Positions 56,801-64,000 of a stretch of DNA of 64,000 nucleotides are shown piece by piece; within the stretch, counting starts at the first letter, position 1; each line of letters starts with the position of its first letter. This DNA is from DATACQ01 sp036555515 (GTDB taxonomy: Bacteria > Desulfobacterota > Binatia > UBA9968): contig DATBLC010000148.1 of the NCBI GenBank assembly GCA_036555515.1, positions 23,496 through 87,495 of the forward strand, given 5' to 3'. A program made the position numbers and the translations under genes. Under the pieces are notes generated by a model that saw only the letters and a list, made by a program, of their open reading frames with translations, made no database searches and was not told the origin of the DNA.

Positions 56801-58863
56801 GCCACATCACCTTTGCGCAGCATAGGAACGGCCAACATGCTGCGCCACCCTCCGGCAATCGCAACCTCGTGATTATACTCCTGGTCGGCGAGTAGGTCTT
56901 CTATCTGGACGACCGTTCGGTTCAGGATAGCTCGACCCGACGCCTGTCCTCGACTTGGCGGCATAGGGTACAAGCGTTGAAGGAGTTCCAGTACGTCCGG
57001 TGTGAGGTTGTGGTGGGCAGCCAGATGGACAAGCTCGCCGTCGTAGCGAAAGACGGCACTAAAGAGGGCGCCGCATAGGTGAAGGGCGCTCTGGACGATG
57101 GCCTCGAAAACCGGCTGCACATCGGTTGGGGAACGGCTGATTGCGCGAAGAATCTCGCTCGTTGCTGTCTGCTGTTCCAGGGCCTCAATAAGATCGTGGT
57201 TGCGCTCCTGGAGTTCCTTAAACAGCCGCACGTTTTCAATGGCGATGACCGCCTGGTCGGCGAAAGTTTTAACCAACTCGATCTGACGCTCCGTAAAGGA
57301 TTCCACAATTTCCCGCCAGATTGTGATAGTGCCGATGGCCGTTCCTTCTCGAAGCAAGGGCACGGCGAGAACTGAGCGCGCGCCTACCCGACTCCCGGGA
57401 CCTTCGTAGTCACCGCCGCTGGCGTCGCGGCGTTGAAAGGGTTTTCCCTCAATAAATGCTCGAAGGTTCAGGCTCTCGGGCGCCGGCTTTATCGGCAACT
57501 CACGGAGTAGCGCAATTTCTTCGAGGCTCTCATTGTAAAATGCCGTCACTCGGAGGAATTCCCCGTCATGCTGATAGATGTGTCCCTTTTCAGCGCCCGC
57601 CAGCCGGACCGCATTTGCTACCACAGTATTAAGTACGGGCTGAAGCTCAGTTGGTGAGCCAGCGATGACTCCCAACACTTCGCTCGTCGCCGTCTGCCGC
57701 TCTAGCGCCTCGCGCAATTCCGCATTGCGCTCCTGCAGTTCCTTAAACAACCGCACGTTCTCTATGGCAATGACGGCCTGGTCGGCGAAGGTTTTTAGCA
57801 GAGCAATCTGCTTTTCTGAGAAAGGTTGAACTTCAAAGCGACGGATCAGGATGACCCCAATGGGAATACCTCCCCGGAGCAGTGGTGTGGCCAGCGCGGT
57901 CCGATCACCGAAGCGTTCCTGGAAACGTTTGCTCTCGGGAAATTCGCGATCAGCGGCTTCCGCAAGATCGTGAACGTGAACTGTTTGCCGGTCAACTACA
58001 GCCCGACCAGTGACTGAGCCGCGAACGATGGGAGCCCATTCGCGTACGTTAGCCGCTCCGTGCGAGGCCGCCAGTCGAAGTACGTCGCCATCGACCCGAA
58101 ATATCTGTGCATCGGTCGCCTCACAGAGCCGTGCAGCCGTTGCAGCAACAATATCCAGAACGGGTTGAATATCTGTCGGCGAGCTGGCGATGACACCCAA
58201 AATCTCACTCGTCGCCGTCTGCTGCTCCAAGGATTCCTTCAGCTCGTCGAACAACCGCACGTTCTCAATCGCGATGATGGCCTGGTCGGCAAAGGTTTTG
58301 AGGAGTCGAATTTGGCTGTCTGTGAACGGCTTAACCAAGCGGCGGCGCAGGCCTATCATCCCAATCGCTTGTCCCTTCCGCACGAGAGGCTGGTATAGCA
58401 AAGTGTGCACCCCGATGGGCTCGAAGCGGATGCGGGTTGGCGCAAACAACGGATCCTCTTCGGCCAGAATGTCGTGGATGTGCAGGGTTTCGCGTGAAGT
58501 GAGAAGGTGTTGTAGCAGTGGTTCATTGCCAATCGGGAGGCCGGCAATCGTACTTGGAACCGGGCCAAAATGGGCCATCAGTCGAAGCATGTCGCCGTCG
58601 ACCAAGCGCACTGAGGCATCCTCCGCGCTGCATAGGCGCGCGGTGCTCTCGACGATCGCGTCGAGCACCGACTGCAGGTCTGTCGGCGAGCCTGCGATCA
58701 TCCGCAGAATGTCGCTAGCCGCAGCGAGTTGTTCCAGCGCTTCGTCGCGCTCCCGCCTTAGTGCCTCAACTGTCTGGGCTTCCCTTGGCTGAGATCTTTT
58801 CGTTGACGGACTCTGCGGCTTCGGCACTGATTTTTTCAAGCCTTTTTTGGGGTTCGAAGCCAT
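53854..58863 (-). CDS. Giant soluble histidine kinase with eight tandem GAF domains
   Basis: A 1669-residue paralogue of the nine-GAF kinase. Eight GAF domains carry the T-F-A-D-Q-A-V-I-A-I-E-N-V-R-L-F terminus or variants (the seventh T-F-A-S-Q, the eighth T-F-A-T-Q-S-V-L-A-I-Q-N). The H-box has His1454 and the ATPase domain is nearly identical to that of the other kinase. It starts K-K-G-L-K-K-S-V-P-K and has no membrane span. The two catalytic ends are much more alike than the GAF arrays, so the pair arose by duplication and then changed their sensor arrays. Flanked on both sides by wrecked ATPase genes. Confidence 0.93.
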   Translation of the reverse strand: MASNPKKGLKKSVPKPQSPSTKRSQPREAQTVEALRRERDEALEQLAAASDILRMIAGSPTDLQSVLDAIVESTARLCSAEDASVRLVDGDMLRLMAHFGPVPSTIAGLPIGNEPLLQHLLTSRETLHIHDILAEEDPLFAPTRIRFEPIGVHTLLYQPLVRKGQAIGMIGLRRRLVKPFTDSQIRLLKTFADQAIIAIENVRLFDELKESLEQQTATSEILGVIASSPTDIQPVLDIVAATAARLCEATDAQIFRVDGDVLRLAASHGAANVREWAPIVRGSVTGRAVVDRQTVHVHDLAEAADREFPESKRFQERFGDRTALATPLLRGGIPIGVILIRRFEVQPFSEKQIALLKTFADQAVIAIENVRLFKELQERNAELREALERQTATSEVLGVIAGSPTELQPVLNTVVANAVRLAGAEKGHIYQHDGEFLRVTAFYNESLEEIALLRELPIKPAPESLNLRAFIEGKPFQRRDASGGDYEGPGSRVGARSVLAVPLLREGTAIGTITIWREIVESFTERQIELVKTFADQAVIAIENVRLFKELQERNHDLIEALEQQTATSEILRAISRSPTDVQPVFEAIVQSALHLCGALFSAVFRYDGELVHLAAHHNLTPDVLELLQRLYPMPPSRGQASGRAILNRTVVQIEDLLADQEYNHEVAIAGGWRSMLAVPMLRKGDVAGVIVINRTEDGVFPERQIELLKTFADQAVIAIENVRLFQEVQVRNRDLTEALEQQTATSEILRVIASSPTDIQPVLDVVAENAARLCEATDAVISRVDGETIKQVAQFGAMPTPNRINRINRNSPGGRAIVDKKTIHVHDLLAEIETEYPESKERQKVTGTRTILLTPLLREGVPIGTINIRRTEVRPFSDKHVKLLETFADQAVIAIENVRLFQELKESLEQQTATSEILGVIASSPTDIQPVLDAVAENAARVCGTTDATIFMQVDGDRYRKVAGYGPAPGSPIGTERPLNRDSVAGRVIVDREAIHIHDFLEVAADYSASASPREGYRSMLGAPLLREGVAIGAIGIRRMEVQPFTEKQISLLKTFADQAVIAIENVRLFKELQERNRDLTEALEQQTATSEILRVIASSPTDIQPVLDAVAENAARLCEADDAVIFRSEGNILQRVAIHGAIPVPPSSPTITRGHPVGRAVIDQKTIHVHDLGAELETEYPDSKTRQAISGAHTVLATPLIREGVSLGAIWIRRTEVRPFTDSQIKLLETFASQAVIAIENVRLFQELEARTRELAQSVGELKALGEVGQAVSSTLDLQTVLNTIVRHAVQLAGTDCGIIYEYDESTQEFHLRASYRMEEELVNAYQSTPLRLGQGATGRAAETKMPTQIADLREEQEFATRGLRPILSRLGYQSLLAVPLLLDQKIMGALTIYRRKTGSFTPEIVNLLRTFATQSVLAIQNARLFREIEDKSRQIEAANRHKSEFLANMSHELRTPLNAIIGFSEVLGERLFGELNEKQAEYTDDILTSGRHLLSLINEILDLSKVEAGRMELELATFDLPLAIDNARTFVRERATKHGITLDVDVDERLGEFMGDERKIKQILLNLLSNAVKFTPEGGRIGIEARQADGAVEISVSDTGIGIAPEDQPKIFEEFRQVGSDYAHKTEGTGLGLTLAKKFVELHGGKIWVESEVGKGSTFTFTLPIQ
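55120..58290. repeat. Tandem GAF-coding DNA repeats in the second kinase
   Basis: The same phrase as in the first kinase occurs at about 55134, 55667, 56169, 56696, 57229, 57754 and 58257, at intervals of roughly 500-535 bases. These repeats are shared with 47880-51570, creating substrate for recombination between the two genes, which are in the same orientation. Confidence 0.8.
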
Positions 58864-59028
58864 AAAGAAGATCGAGACAGAACTGAGCTGACTTTTACGC
58901 CAGGTCGCTACTGCCCGTCAAGGAAACGCTGGAATGCGCGTGAGGCGTGAAGAGTTAGGGGTGAGGCGATTCGAAAGAGTATCTTCGCGCGAAGGGCACA
59001 AAGCATGTCCTGAGCCCTTCGGCTATGC

Positions 59029-59586
59029 TCAGAATAAACCGGCAAGATTGCGTACGAGCCCTTCCGCTGCTACTTCCTCCTTGAGGTACTCGGCAACATA
59101 GCCGTTCAAAAGAGGTCGCGCCTGATCGGATTGATAAATCAGCGGCAAGTATCCGTGGTTCAACATTCGATTGAGATCAAAGTCTCGTCTTATTTCCACG
59201 GCGGTCAAGCCATGTAATTCGTAACGCACCGCCCGTCCCCCAAGGAGATTAGCCTGACCACGTTTAACTTTACGGGCGCTGGATCCGCACAGAGCGAAAC
59301 GAATCTTGCGCCTCTCATGGAGCCAGTGGGCTTCGCCAAGAAGCTGGGACACCTTCTGTACTTCATCAATGACGACCTGACGGACAGACTTACGTGCCGC
59401 GAGCTCGCCCCGACGTAACTCAGGATTCTGGAGGTAGCGGCGGAATTCATCGGCTTTGGGAAGATCGACCCGGAATGCATCGGAGTAAGTGCCCTGAAGA
59501 AGCGTAGTCTTGCCGGTTTGCCGTGGTCCCCACAAAAAGAAAGTTTCGGTCCCTGAGGTAGGTAGGTGTAGGACTCGCTTAAACAT
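59029..59586 (-). CDS. DUF4143-family AAA ATPase, truncated
   Basis: A 185-residue protein with F-L-W-G-P-R-Q-T-G-K-T (Walker A), V-V-I-D-E-V-Q-K (Walker B), L-C-G-S-S-A-R-K-V and L-L-G-G-R-A-V-R-Y, the ATPase half of the family. Full-length members are about 370-400 residues; the C-terminal DUF4143 domain is missing. The stop at 59029 falls at the edge of CCTGAGCCCTTCGGCTATGCTCAG, a dispersed-repeat-like sequence, so the 3' half was probably lost by recombination. I consider it a likely non-functional fragment that still has an intact frame. Confidence 0.7.
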   Translation of the reverse strand: MFKRVLHLPTSGTETFFLWGPRQTGKTTLLQGTYSDAFRVDLPKADEFRRYLQNPELRRGELAARKSVRQVVIDEVQKVSQLLGEAHWLHERRKIRFALCGSSARKVKRGQANLLGGRAVRYELHGLTAVEIRRDFDLNRMLNHGYLPLIYQSDQARPLLNGYVAEYLKEEVAAEGLVRNLAGLF

Positions 59587-59719
59587 CTATTTTGATCATC
59601 ATGATAATCTAAAGTGTCAATTCCAATTCCTTGTCTGACCCTTAAATCCTTTCTCCGGCATCATTTACTGCAGCGCACCAGCACCGAATCTAACAATAAA
59701 AATCTTTTTGTATTCGAAA

Positions 59720-59749
59720 AAAAGGGGCACGGCATGCCGTGCCCCTTTT
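59720..59749 (-). terminator. Perfect 30-bp palindromic terminator
   Basis: AAAAGGGGCACGGCA at 59720-59734 is followed directly by its exact reverse complement TGCCGTGCCCCTTTT. On the minus strand it is followed by a run of T residues (eight in total), so it should be a very strong terminator for the BNR-repeat gene, whose stop codon is 26 bases away. There is no spacer, so the RNA loop would be formed by the central GCATGC. Confidence 0.9.
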
Positions 59750-59775
59750 GCGTTCCACCCACCGATGTCGTCTTG

Positions 59776-60888
59776 TTAGTGATGCGCCGCCTGTCCCTCC
59801 AGAGCCAGATTGACGTAGTGGTGCGACTTGGAGACCGGCCCAATGCCTTTGATGATCGTCTGCCAGTGCTCGCCTTCGTCATCGCTGTAAAACACATCGC
59901 CGTCCGTCGTGCCGGCGAAGATCGCGTAGCCGCCGTTCCACACATCCATCGCCATGCCTTCGATGTTGGCGCGGATATGGTCCGGCAGGCCGCCGCTCAG
60001 GATATCCCAGGTCTTGCCGCCGTCGCGGCTGCGCGCCACGCGGGCATCCGCGGTGTGAAGATTTCTCCAGGTGCCCGGCCCGGTCTTGGCGCCGGCGACG
60101 AATAACAAGTTTGGATCCTTGGGATGAACGAAAAACGGATCGACGTAGCCGATTCGAAAATCCCTTGGCGTCATGCTCTTCCAGCTTGCGCCGCCGTCGC
60201 TGCTGACGCAGAACCCCGCAGGCGTTTCCGGGCCGCAATTGGTCGTCGGCGCGGTGCCATAGAGCTTGCTGGGGTCGTTGGCCGGGATCAACACGCGGTG
60301 CGCGTCTGGGTTGATATTGTCAATGGTCGTCCACGTCTTGCCGCCATCCGTGCTGCGCAGAAAGCCGCCGACTTCCACGGCCACGTGGATGATGTCCGGA
60401 TTGGACGGATGAAAAGTGATGCTCTTGGCATGCGCCTGATGCGGCGGGCCGGGAAATGTCCACTTCTCGACACCGGGCACTTGTCGCAATCCCGGCAGCT
60501 CCGTCCAGCTCTTGCCGAGATCATCGCTATAGTAGAGATGAGCCGGCTGTGTTCCCGCGTACACGCGGGGCTTGCCGTTTACAGTCTGGCTGGCCAGCGA
60601 ATAGATTTCCTTTTCGCCGATGCCGCTGTCGCGCCTCTCCCAGGATTTGCCTGAGTCCGTGCTGGCAAATATCTCACCACTGTAGGTGCCTGCGAAAAGC
60701 GTCTTGGTGGTAGGCTCGAAAATGATCGAGCTGAAGTGCTTTCCGGGAACCATGGTGCTCTGCTGTTCCCAGGAGTTGTCGCGCTTTTGAAACGGAAAAA
60801 TTCCATCGGCCGTGCCGACGAGCAGTTTATCCAGCTGCGACTCACCGCAGGTGAGTGACTGGCCTCCAGGCGATAGACATACAAACAT
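59776..60888 (-). CDS. BNR/Asp-box repeat beta-propeller protein
   Basis: A 370-residue protein with at least six Asp-box repeats: S-T-D-S-G-K-S-W, S-D-D-L-G-K-S-W, S-T-D-G-G-K-T-W, S-S-D-G-G-A-S-W, S-R-D-G-G-K-T-W and S-D-D-E-G-E-H-W, spaced about 50 residues. This is a sialidase-type or Vps10/HCF136-like propeller, without the catalytic residues needed to call a sialidase. There is no signal peptide, so it may be cytoplasmic. ATG 60888 follows GGAGGCAAATC. Ligand unknown. Confidence 0.85.
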   Translation of the reverse strand: MFVCLSPGGQSLTCGESQLDKLLVGTADGIFPFQKRDNSWEQQSTMVPGKHFSSIIFEPTTKTLFAGTYSGEIFASTDSGKSWERRDSGIGEKEIYSLASQTVNGKPRVYAGTQPAHLYYSDDLGKSWTELPGLRQVPGVEKWTFPGPPHQAHAKSITFHPSNPDIIHVAVEVGGFLRSTDGGKTWTTIDNINPDAHRVLIPANDPSKLYGTAPTTNCGPETPAGFCVSSDGGASWKSMTPRDFRIGYVDPFFVHPKDPNLLFVAGAKTGPGTWRNLHTADARVARSRDGGKTWDILSGGLPDHIRANIEGMAMDVWNGGYAIFAGTTDGDVFYSDDEGEHWQTIIKGIGPVSKSHHYVNLALEGQAAHH

Positions 60889-61010
60889 GATTTGCCTCCT
60901 TCCCTGTTTAAGATCCGTTTATGTTTAGTTTAACCGTCTTCCGGGAATCCGGCATTTAATCTAATCAAGGTCGCACCCGGTCGTCAAGGTCAAGCGATGC
61001 GATCTATCTG

Positions 61011-61038
61011 GTTCAAGGTTCAACCTTCAAAGTTCAAG
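61011..61038. repeat. Solitary TTCAAGG/TTCAAAG repeat
   Basis: GTTCAAGGTTCAACCTTCAA followed by AGTTCAAG belongs to the family at 13111, 14043 and 15822. It lies between the BNR gene start and the cytochrome c' lipoprotein stop. The inverted partner arm is absent. Confidence 0.6.
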
Positions 61039-61065
61039 AATCACGGTGAGCCTTTCCGGCTAATC

Positions 61066-61494
61066 TTAGCCCCCGTGACAGTAGACACAAACGCCGCTGA
61101 CATGACTAGCGAGCAAATAGTTGGGCGGATCGCGCTCCATGGCTTCCCGGGCGAATTTTATGTCGCGCCGAAAATGCGGCAGGTTCATGTCCACCAGCGG
61201 GTGATTGCTCGGCCAGCCGGAAGTGTCCAGCTTCTCGGTCGCTTGCTCCATTCCGCGAAGGTGCATAACGATCTCAGCGCGGTCCGGCTGCTGCTTCTCC
61301 GTTAAACCCATGAGCCGACGAAGCTCGCGCGAATGAAACGCGAGTTGCCACATCGTGGAGCGAAGCTGGTCGCGTTCGATGTAATGAAAATCCGGCGGGT
61401 AGGTGTATTGGCGCAGCCACCGAGCGAAATCAGCGCAACCGGTCAATTGCACGCACATCGAGAGTGAAATGGCAAAGCACAGCGGTTTTTTCAT
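61066..61494 (-). CDS. Cytochrome c'-like (class II) lipoprotein
   Basis: A 142-residue protein with a lipoprotein signal (Q-L-T-G-C20) and a helical mature part. The only haem motif, C136-V-Y-C-H140, sits two residues from the C-terminus, which is the mark of class II cytochromes c such as cytochrome c' and c-556. It would be a membrane-tethered periplasmic haem protein, possibly binding NO or carrying electrons. A distant Met or Tyr sixth ligand cannot be assigned. It is alone, divergent from the TAXI receptor gene. Confidence 0.7.
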   Translation of the reverse strand: MKKPLCFAISLSMCVQLTGCADFARWLRQYTYPPDFHYIERDQLRSTMWQLAFHSRELRRLMGLTEKQQPDRAEIVMHLRGMEQATEKLDTSGWPSNHPLVDMNLPHFRRDIKFAREAMERDPPNYLLASHVSGVCVYCHGG

Positions 61495-61651
61495 GGCGAC
61501 GAGAGTACGGACCGACTAACTCAGTGTCAACGGCGGGCCCGCCTGTTGAAATTTAGAAAGCGATCCTCCGCTTCACTTTTTGTTTAAGGCTATTGACAGG
61601 TTCCGGCAAGGAAACGTATTTTACCGCAACCATGCCTGCAGGAGGAATTCC

Positions 61652-62644
61652 ATGAAGCTCACGGCCCAACGTAAGGTTCTCGCCGCAGTTTCGGCGATCT
61701 TCTTGGTCATCGCACTTTCACCCGAAACAACCAGCGCGCAGGTGAAGAATCGCCTGTCCATCGCCACCGGCGGCACCGGCGGCGTCTATTATCCGCTCGG
61801 CGGTGGGCTCGCGGCGCTCATCTCTAAACACCTGCCGGGCGTCGAAGCGACCGCGGAGGTTACTACCGCCTCGGTTGACAACATGAAACTCCTGCATGCC
61901 GACAAGATCGCTTTGGCGTTTACGCTTCCGGACACCGCTTGGGACGCATATCAGGGTAAGTTGAAGGGGCTTAGCGAGAAGATAGGAGTTCGGGCCCTTG
62001 CGGCTCTCTACTCCAACTACCTGCACATTGTTGCCCTAGACGGTGTTGGAATCAAAACCATCAACGATCTCAAGGGGAAAAGGGTCTCCACGGGCGCGCC
62101 AGGTTCCGGAACTGAAATTAGGGGTCTTCGGGTTCTCGAAGCCTATGGGATCAGCCCGAAGGATCTAAAAAGTCAGGAGCGCTTGGGCGTCGCCGAGTCC
62201 GCGGGCGCACTGAAGGACCGGAGGATCGATGCGTTCATTTGGGACGGCGGCTTGCCAACGGCCGCGGTTCTCGACCTGGGCGCCACGCCGGGCATTAAAA
62301 TCCACCTCATTCCCCACGGCGATTCCGTTGCCAAAATGACAGCCAAATACGGCCCGCTTTACTTCGTCGCCTCTATTCCGAAGGGCACCTACGGTGGCGT
62401 GGAAGTCGATGTTCCTATCGCAGCGGCAACCAATCTCCTCGCAGTGCATGAGCGCATGGACGAATCGCTGGCCTATCAGATCACCAAGCTGCTTCTTGAG
62501 CGCACGGCAGACCTGGTTGCCGTTCATCAAGCTGCCAAGGAGATTTCCTTGAAGAGCGCCGTCGTGGGATCGCCGATTCCTTTTCATCCAGGCGCGCTGC
62601 GTTATTACAAGGAAAAAGGCGCCAAAGTTCCTAGTGCCAAGTGA
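61652..62644 (+). CDS. TAXI-family TRAP transporter solute receptor
   Basis: A 330-residue periplasmic receptor: signal peptide to about T-S-A-Q, then I-A-T-G-G-T-G-G-V-Y-Y-P-L-G-G-G, the TAXI family signature, and later G-A-P-G-S-G-T-E. It captures a carboxylate or amino-acid-like solute for the TRAP permease. I chose ATG 61652 because CAGGAGGAATTC is directly upstream; an earlier frame lacks a ribosome site and a signal peptide. It overlaps the DUF1850 gene in a TGATG junction. Confidence 0.93.
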   Translation: MKLTAQRKVLAAVSAIFLVIALSPETTSAQVKNRLSIATGGTGGVYYPLGGGLAALISKHLPGVEATAEVTTASVDNMKLLHADKIALAFTLPDTAWDAYQGKLKGLSEKIGVRALAALYSNYLHIVALDGVGIKTINDLKGKRVSTGAPGSGTEIRGLRVLEAYGISPKDLKSQERLGVAESAGALKDRRIDAFIWDGGLPTAAVLDLGATPGIKIHLIPHGDSVAKMTAKYGPLYFVASIPKGTYGGVEVDVPIAAATNLLAVHERMDESLAYQITKLLLERTADLVAVHQAAKEISLKSAVVGSPIPFHPGALRYYKEKGAKVPSAK

Positions 62645-63120
62645 TGTCTCATCGAGCCCCACAGGTAGCGGCTGCTTTGGGGCTGCTACTGGCACTCGCT
62701 TTGGGCAGTCCGGCTGCGGCTCAGAGGGTCTGTCTGACCTTGGTCACGGAACAACAGGCGGTCGCCTACCCGATCGTTGTCGGCGACGCGCTCCGTTTAA
62801 GTTTCCGGCATTCCATTTATGGTTCGCAGGTCGAAGAACAATTCCAAATTGTTCCAGGCGGCTTTCGGGCAGACAAACTGCGCTACGCCGAGCGGCGGCT
62901 TGTGGAGTTTTATGGTCACGAGTCGGCGACGCACGAAGACGGTTGGTGGATCGTCCACAACCCGGGCCGCGAGTTTCCGACCCTCGATCTTCGTGCAAGT
63001 CGCGATTCGTCGTTCCGTATCACTTTTCTTGATCATGCCATTTCTCTCCGGAGCGACGGGACAATAGTCGGTCGCGCGCGCCTGTCGGTGAGTGCCTGTC
63101 CAAGGGAGAACCATGGCTGA
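62644..63120 (+). CDS. DUF1850 small exported TRAP-operon protein
   Basis: A 158-residue protein, starting at ATG 62644 or GTG 62641, with a signal peptide (L-L-L-A-L-A-L-G-S-P-A-A-A-Q) and the DUF1850 pattern F-R-H-S-I-Y-G-S-Q-V-E-E-Q-F near residue 55. DUF1850 genes commonly sit between TAXI receptors and fused TRAP permeases, as here; the role is unknown. The ATG shares a TGATG with the receptor stop, and the permease gene overlaps its end by eight bases. Confidence 0.87.
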   Translation: MSHRAPQVAAALGLLLALALGSPAAAQRVCLTLVTEQQAVAYPIVVGDALRLSFRHSIYGSQVEEQFQIVPGGFRADKLRYAERRLVEFYGHESATHEDGWWIVHNPGREFPTLDLRASRDSSFRITFLDHAISLRSDGTIVGRARLSVSACPRENHG

Positions 63121-64000
63121 CGAGGCTATCGACTCTTCACGCATCAAAGCGGCTAAAGAGATCGCCCTACAAGAAGAGGGACCCCGCAGACGACTCGAAG
63201 GTATCACCGCTTGGCTCGCGGCCGGCCTCGCTGTGGCCATGTCACTGCTCTTTATTTACTGGGCGTGGGCCACCGTCACAGCGCAGATGCTGCGCCTGGT
63301 ATTTCTCGCGTTCTCCCTCGTTTTGTCTTTTCTGCTCTATCCGGTAAGGCGCAAAGGCCGGTTCACAGGCGTATCCTGGTTCGACTGGCTTTTGATCGGA
63401 TTGAGTCTCATCGCCATCGGTTACCCGATGTGGGATTTTGAAGAGTTCATCTACCGCGCAGCGCTGCCAAACCTGAACGACCAGATTCTCGGTGGGCTCA
63501 CGATTTTGCTTGTGTTGGAAGCGACGCGCAGGACAACAGGATGGATACTGCCTGTCGTTGCTTTGGTCTTCCTGGCGTATGCGTGGCTCGGCCCCTGGCT
63601 GCCACCTCCCTGGACCCACCGAGGCTACGGATTAGACCGGCTGGTCGGGCACATGTATATGACTCTTGAAGGAATCTTCGGCGTACCCCTCGATGTCGCG
63701 GCCACCTTTATCATTCTCTTCACCATTTATGGCGCCGTACTCGAACACTCGAAGGCAGGGGAGTTCTACGTCAACTTTTCGCTCGCGGCGATGGGCAGTA
63801 AGCCCGCAGGAGCCGGCAGAACCGTGACCCTCGCCTCGTTTCTCCTCGGCGGTCCGTCGGGCTCGGGCGTAGCCACAACGATAACACTCGGATCCGTGGC
63901 ATACCCACTTTTGGCAAAGGCAGGATACGATAAAAACTCTGCCGGTGGTTTGCTGTCCGCGGGTGGAATCGGCGCGATTATCTCCCCGCCGGTGCTTGGC
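63113..64000 (+). CDS. TRAP transporter fused permease (DctQM-type), 5' part
   Basis: At least 296 residues, open to the window end. ATG 63113 has AAGGGAGAA upstream. A cytosolic N-terminus of about 35 residues precedes several spans. The later segment with G-A-V-L-E-H-S-K-A-G-E-F, L-A-S-F-L-L-G-G-P-S-G-S-G-V-A-T and G-G-I-G-A-I-I-S-P-P is the large-subunit core of TAXI-type fused permeases. Uptake of a dicarboxylate or related solute with Na+ or H+ is expected. Confidence 0.92.
   Translation, partial: MADEAIDSSRIKAAKEIALQEEGPRRRLEGITAWLAAGLAVAMSLLFIYWAWATVTAQMLRLVFLAFSLVLSFLLYPVRRKGRFTGVSWFDWLLIGLSLIAIGYPMWDFEEFIYRAALPNLNDQILGGLTILLVLEATRRTTGWILPVVALVFLAYAWLGPWLPPPWTHRGYGLDRLVGHMYMTLEGIFGVPLDVAATFIILFTIYGAVLEHSKAGEFYVNFSLAAMGSKPAGAGRTVTLASFLLGGPSGSGVATTITLGSVAYPLLAKAGYDKNSAGGLLSAGGIGAIISPPVLG

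Noticed and set aside
59776..60888. Calling the BNR protein a sialidase
   Set aside because: Asp-boxes are present, but the arginine triad and other catalytic residues of sialidases cannot be seen.
1..64000. tRNA or rRNA genes
   Set aside because: I looked for T-arm GGTTCGAATCC-like sequences and conserved rRNA stretches and found none that fold plausibly; a covariance-model scan would be decisive.

Overview
The window looks like part of the chromosome of an uncultured, probably soil or sediment, Gram-negative bacterium. This is an inference from gene content: a Tctc/Bug receptor, a TAXI-TRAP transporter, several short-chain dehydrogenases, amidohydrolase and deacetylase genes, a split b6-type quinol:cytochrome c complex with a multihaem c subunit, Rieske and OmpA-like proteins, sigma-54 activators and very many two-component proteins. 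That mix is typical of Desulfobacterota/Binatota- or Tectomicrobia-like genomes. No rRNA or tRNA gene was recognised, so the placement is tentative.

Layout. 0-6.2 kb: start of an acetyl-CoA-synthetase-like gene, two SDR dehydrogenases, a Bug receptor, an FAD oxidoreductase and a class II aldolase-like protein (small-molecule catabolism). 6.3-12.4 kb: a cupredoxin-like secreted protein and a minus-strand respiratory operon (Rieske, b6-type cytochrome b, subunit-IV-like cytochrome b, a small membrane protein and an octahaem cytochrome c). 12.5-18 kb: ispF, a DUF3750 protein, an MFS transporter, an ABC ATPase and an amidohydrolase, separated by palindromic intergenic repeats. 18.1-27 kb, all minus strand: the most unusual region. 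It holds a TfuA-like protein, a coupled small lysine-rich peptide with a K-D-L-x-P-x-K-E-x-K-G-G motif, a second copy of that motif hidden behind a one-base frame change, a soluble histidine kinase, a small secreted Cys-containing protein with a sigma-54 promoter, a receiver-less sigma-54 activator, and an export operon (SurA-like protein, double-CNBD C39-peptidase ABC exporter, short HlyD-like protein). I read it as a candidate peptide maturation and export system; no YcaO partner is visible.

27-38 kb: an MFS transporter, a frameshifted M48 peptidase remnant, a SIMPL-domain protein, then a signalling block (kinase, receiver, and a coupled FecR / OmpA-lipoprotein / CHASE2 kinase / NtrC-type regulator operon) and a polysaccharide-deacetylase-family hydrolase. 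38.4-42.6 kb: a plus-strand acetate-type Na+/solute symporter operon (DUF4212, SSS permease, small YggT-like protein, CBS-DUF294 protein). 42.7-44.2 kb: an endonuclease/exonuclease/phosphatase-family protein and thiol peroxidase.

44.3-59.6 kb: a signalling hub with a receiver-adenylate cyclase, a DivK-like receiver and two giant soluble histidine kinases carrying nine and eight tandem GAF domains. Between and around them are MITE-like repeats (one enclosing a GxxExxY gene), a Phd/PIN toxin-antitoxin pair and three wrecked DUF4143-type ATPase genes. 59.7-64 kb: a BNR-repeat protein, a cytochrome c'-like lipoprotein and the start of a TAXI-TRAP transport operon cut by the window edge.
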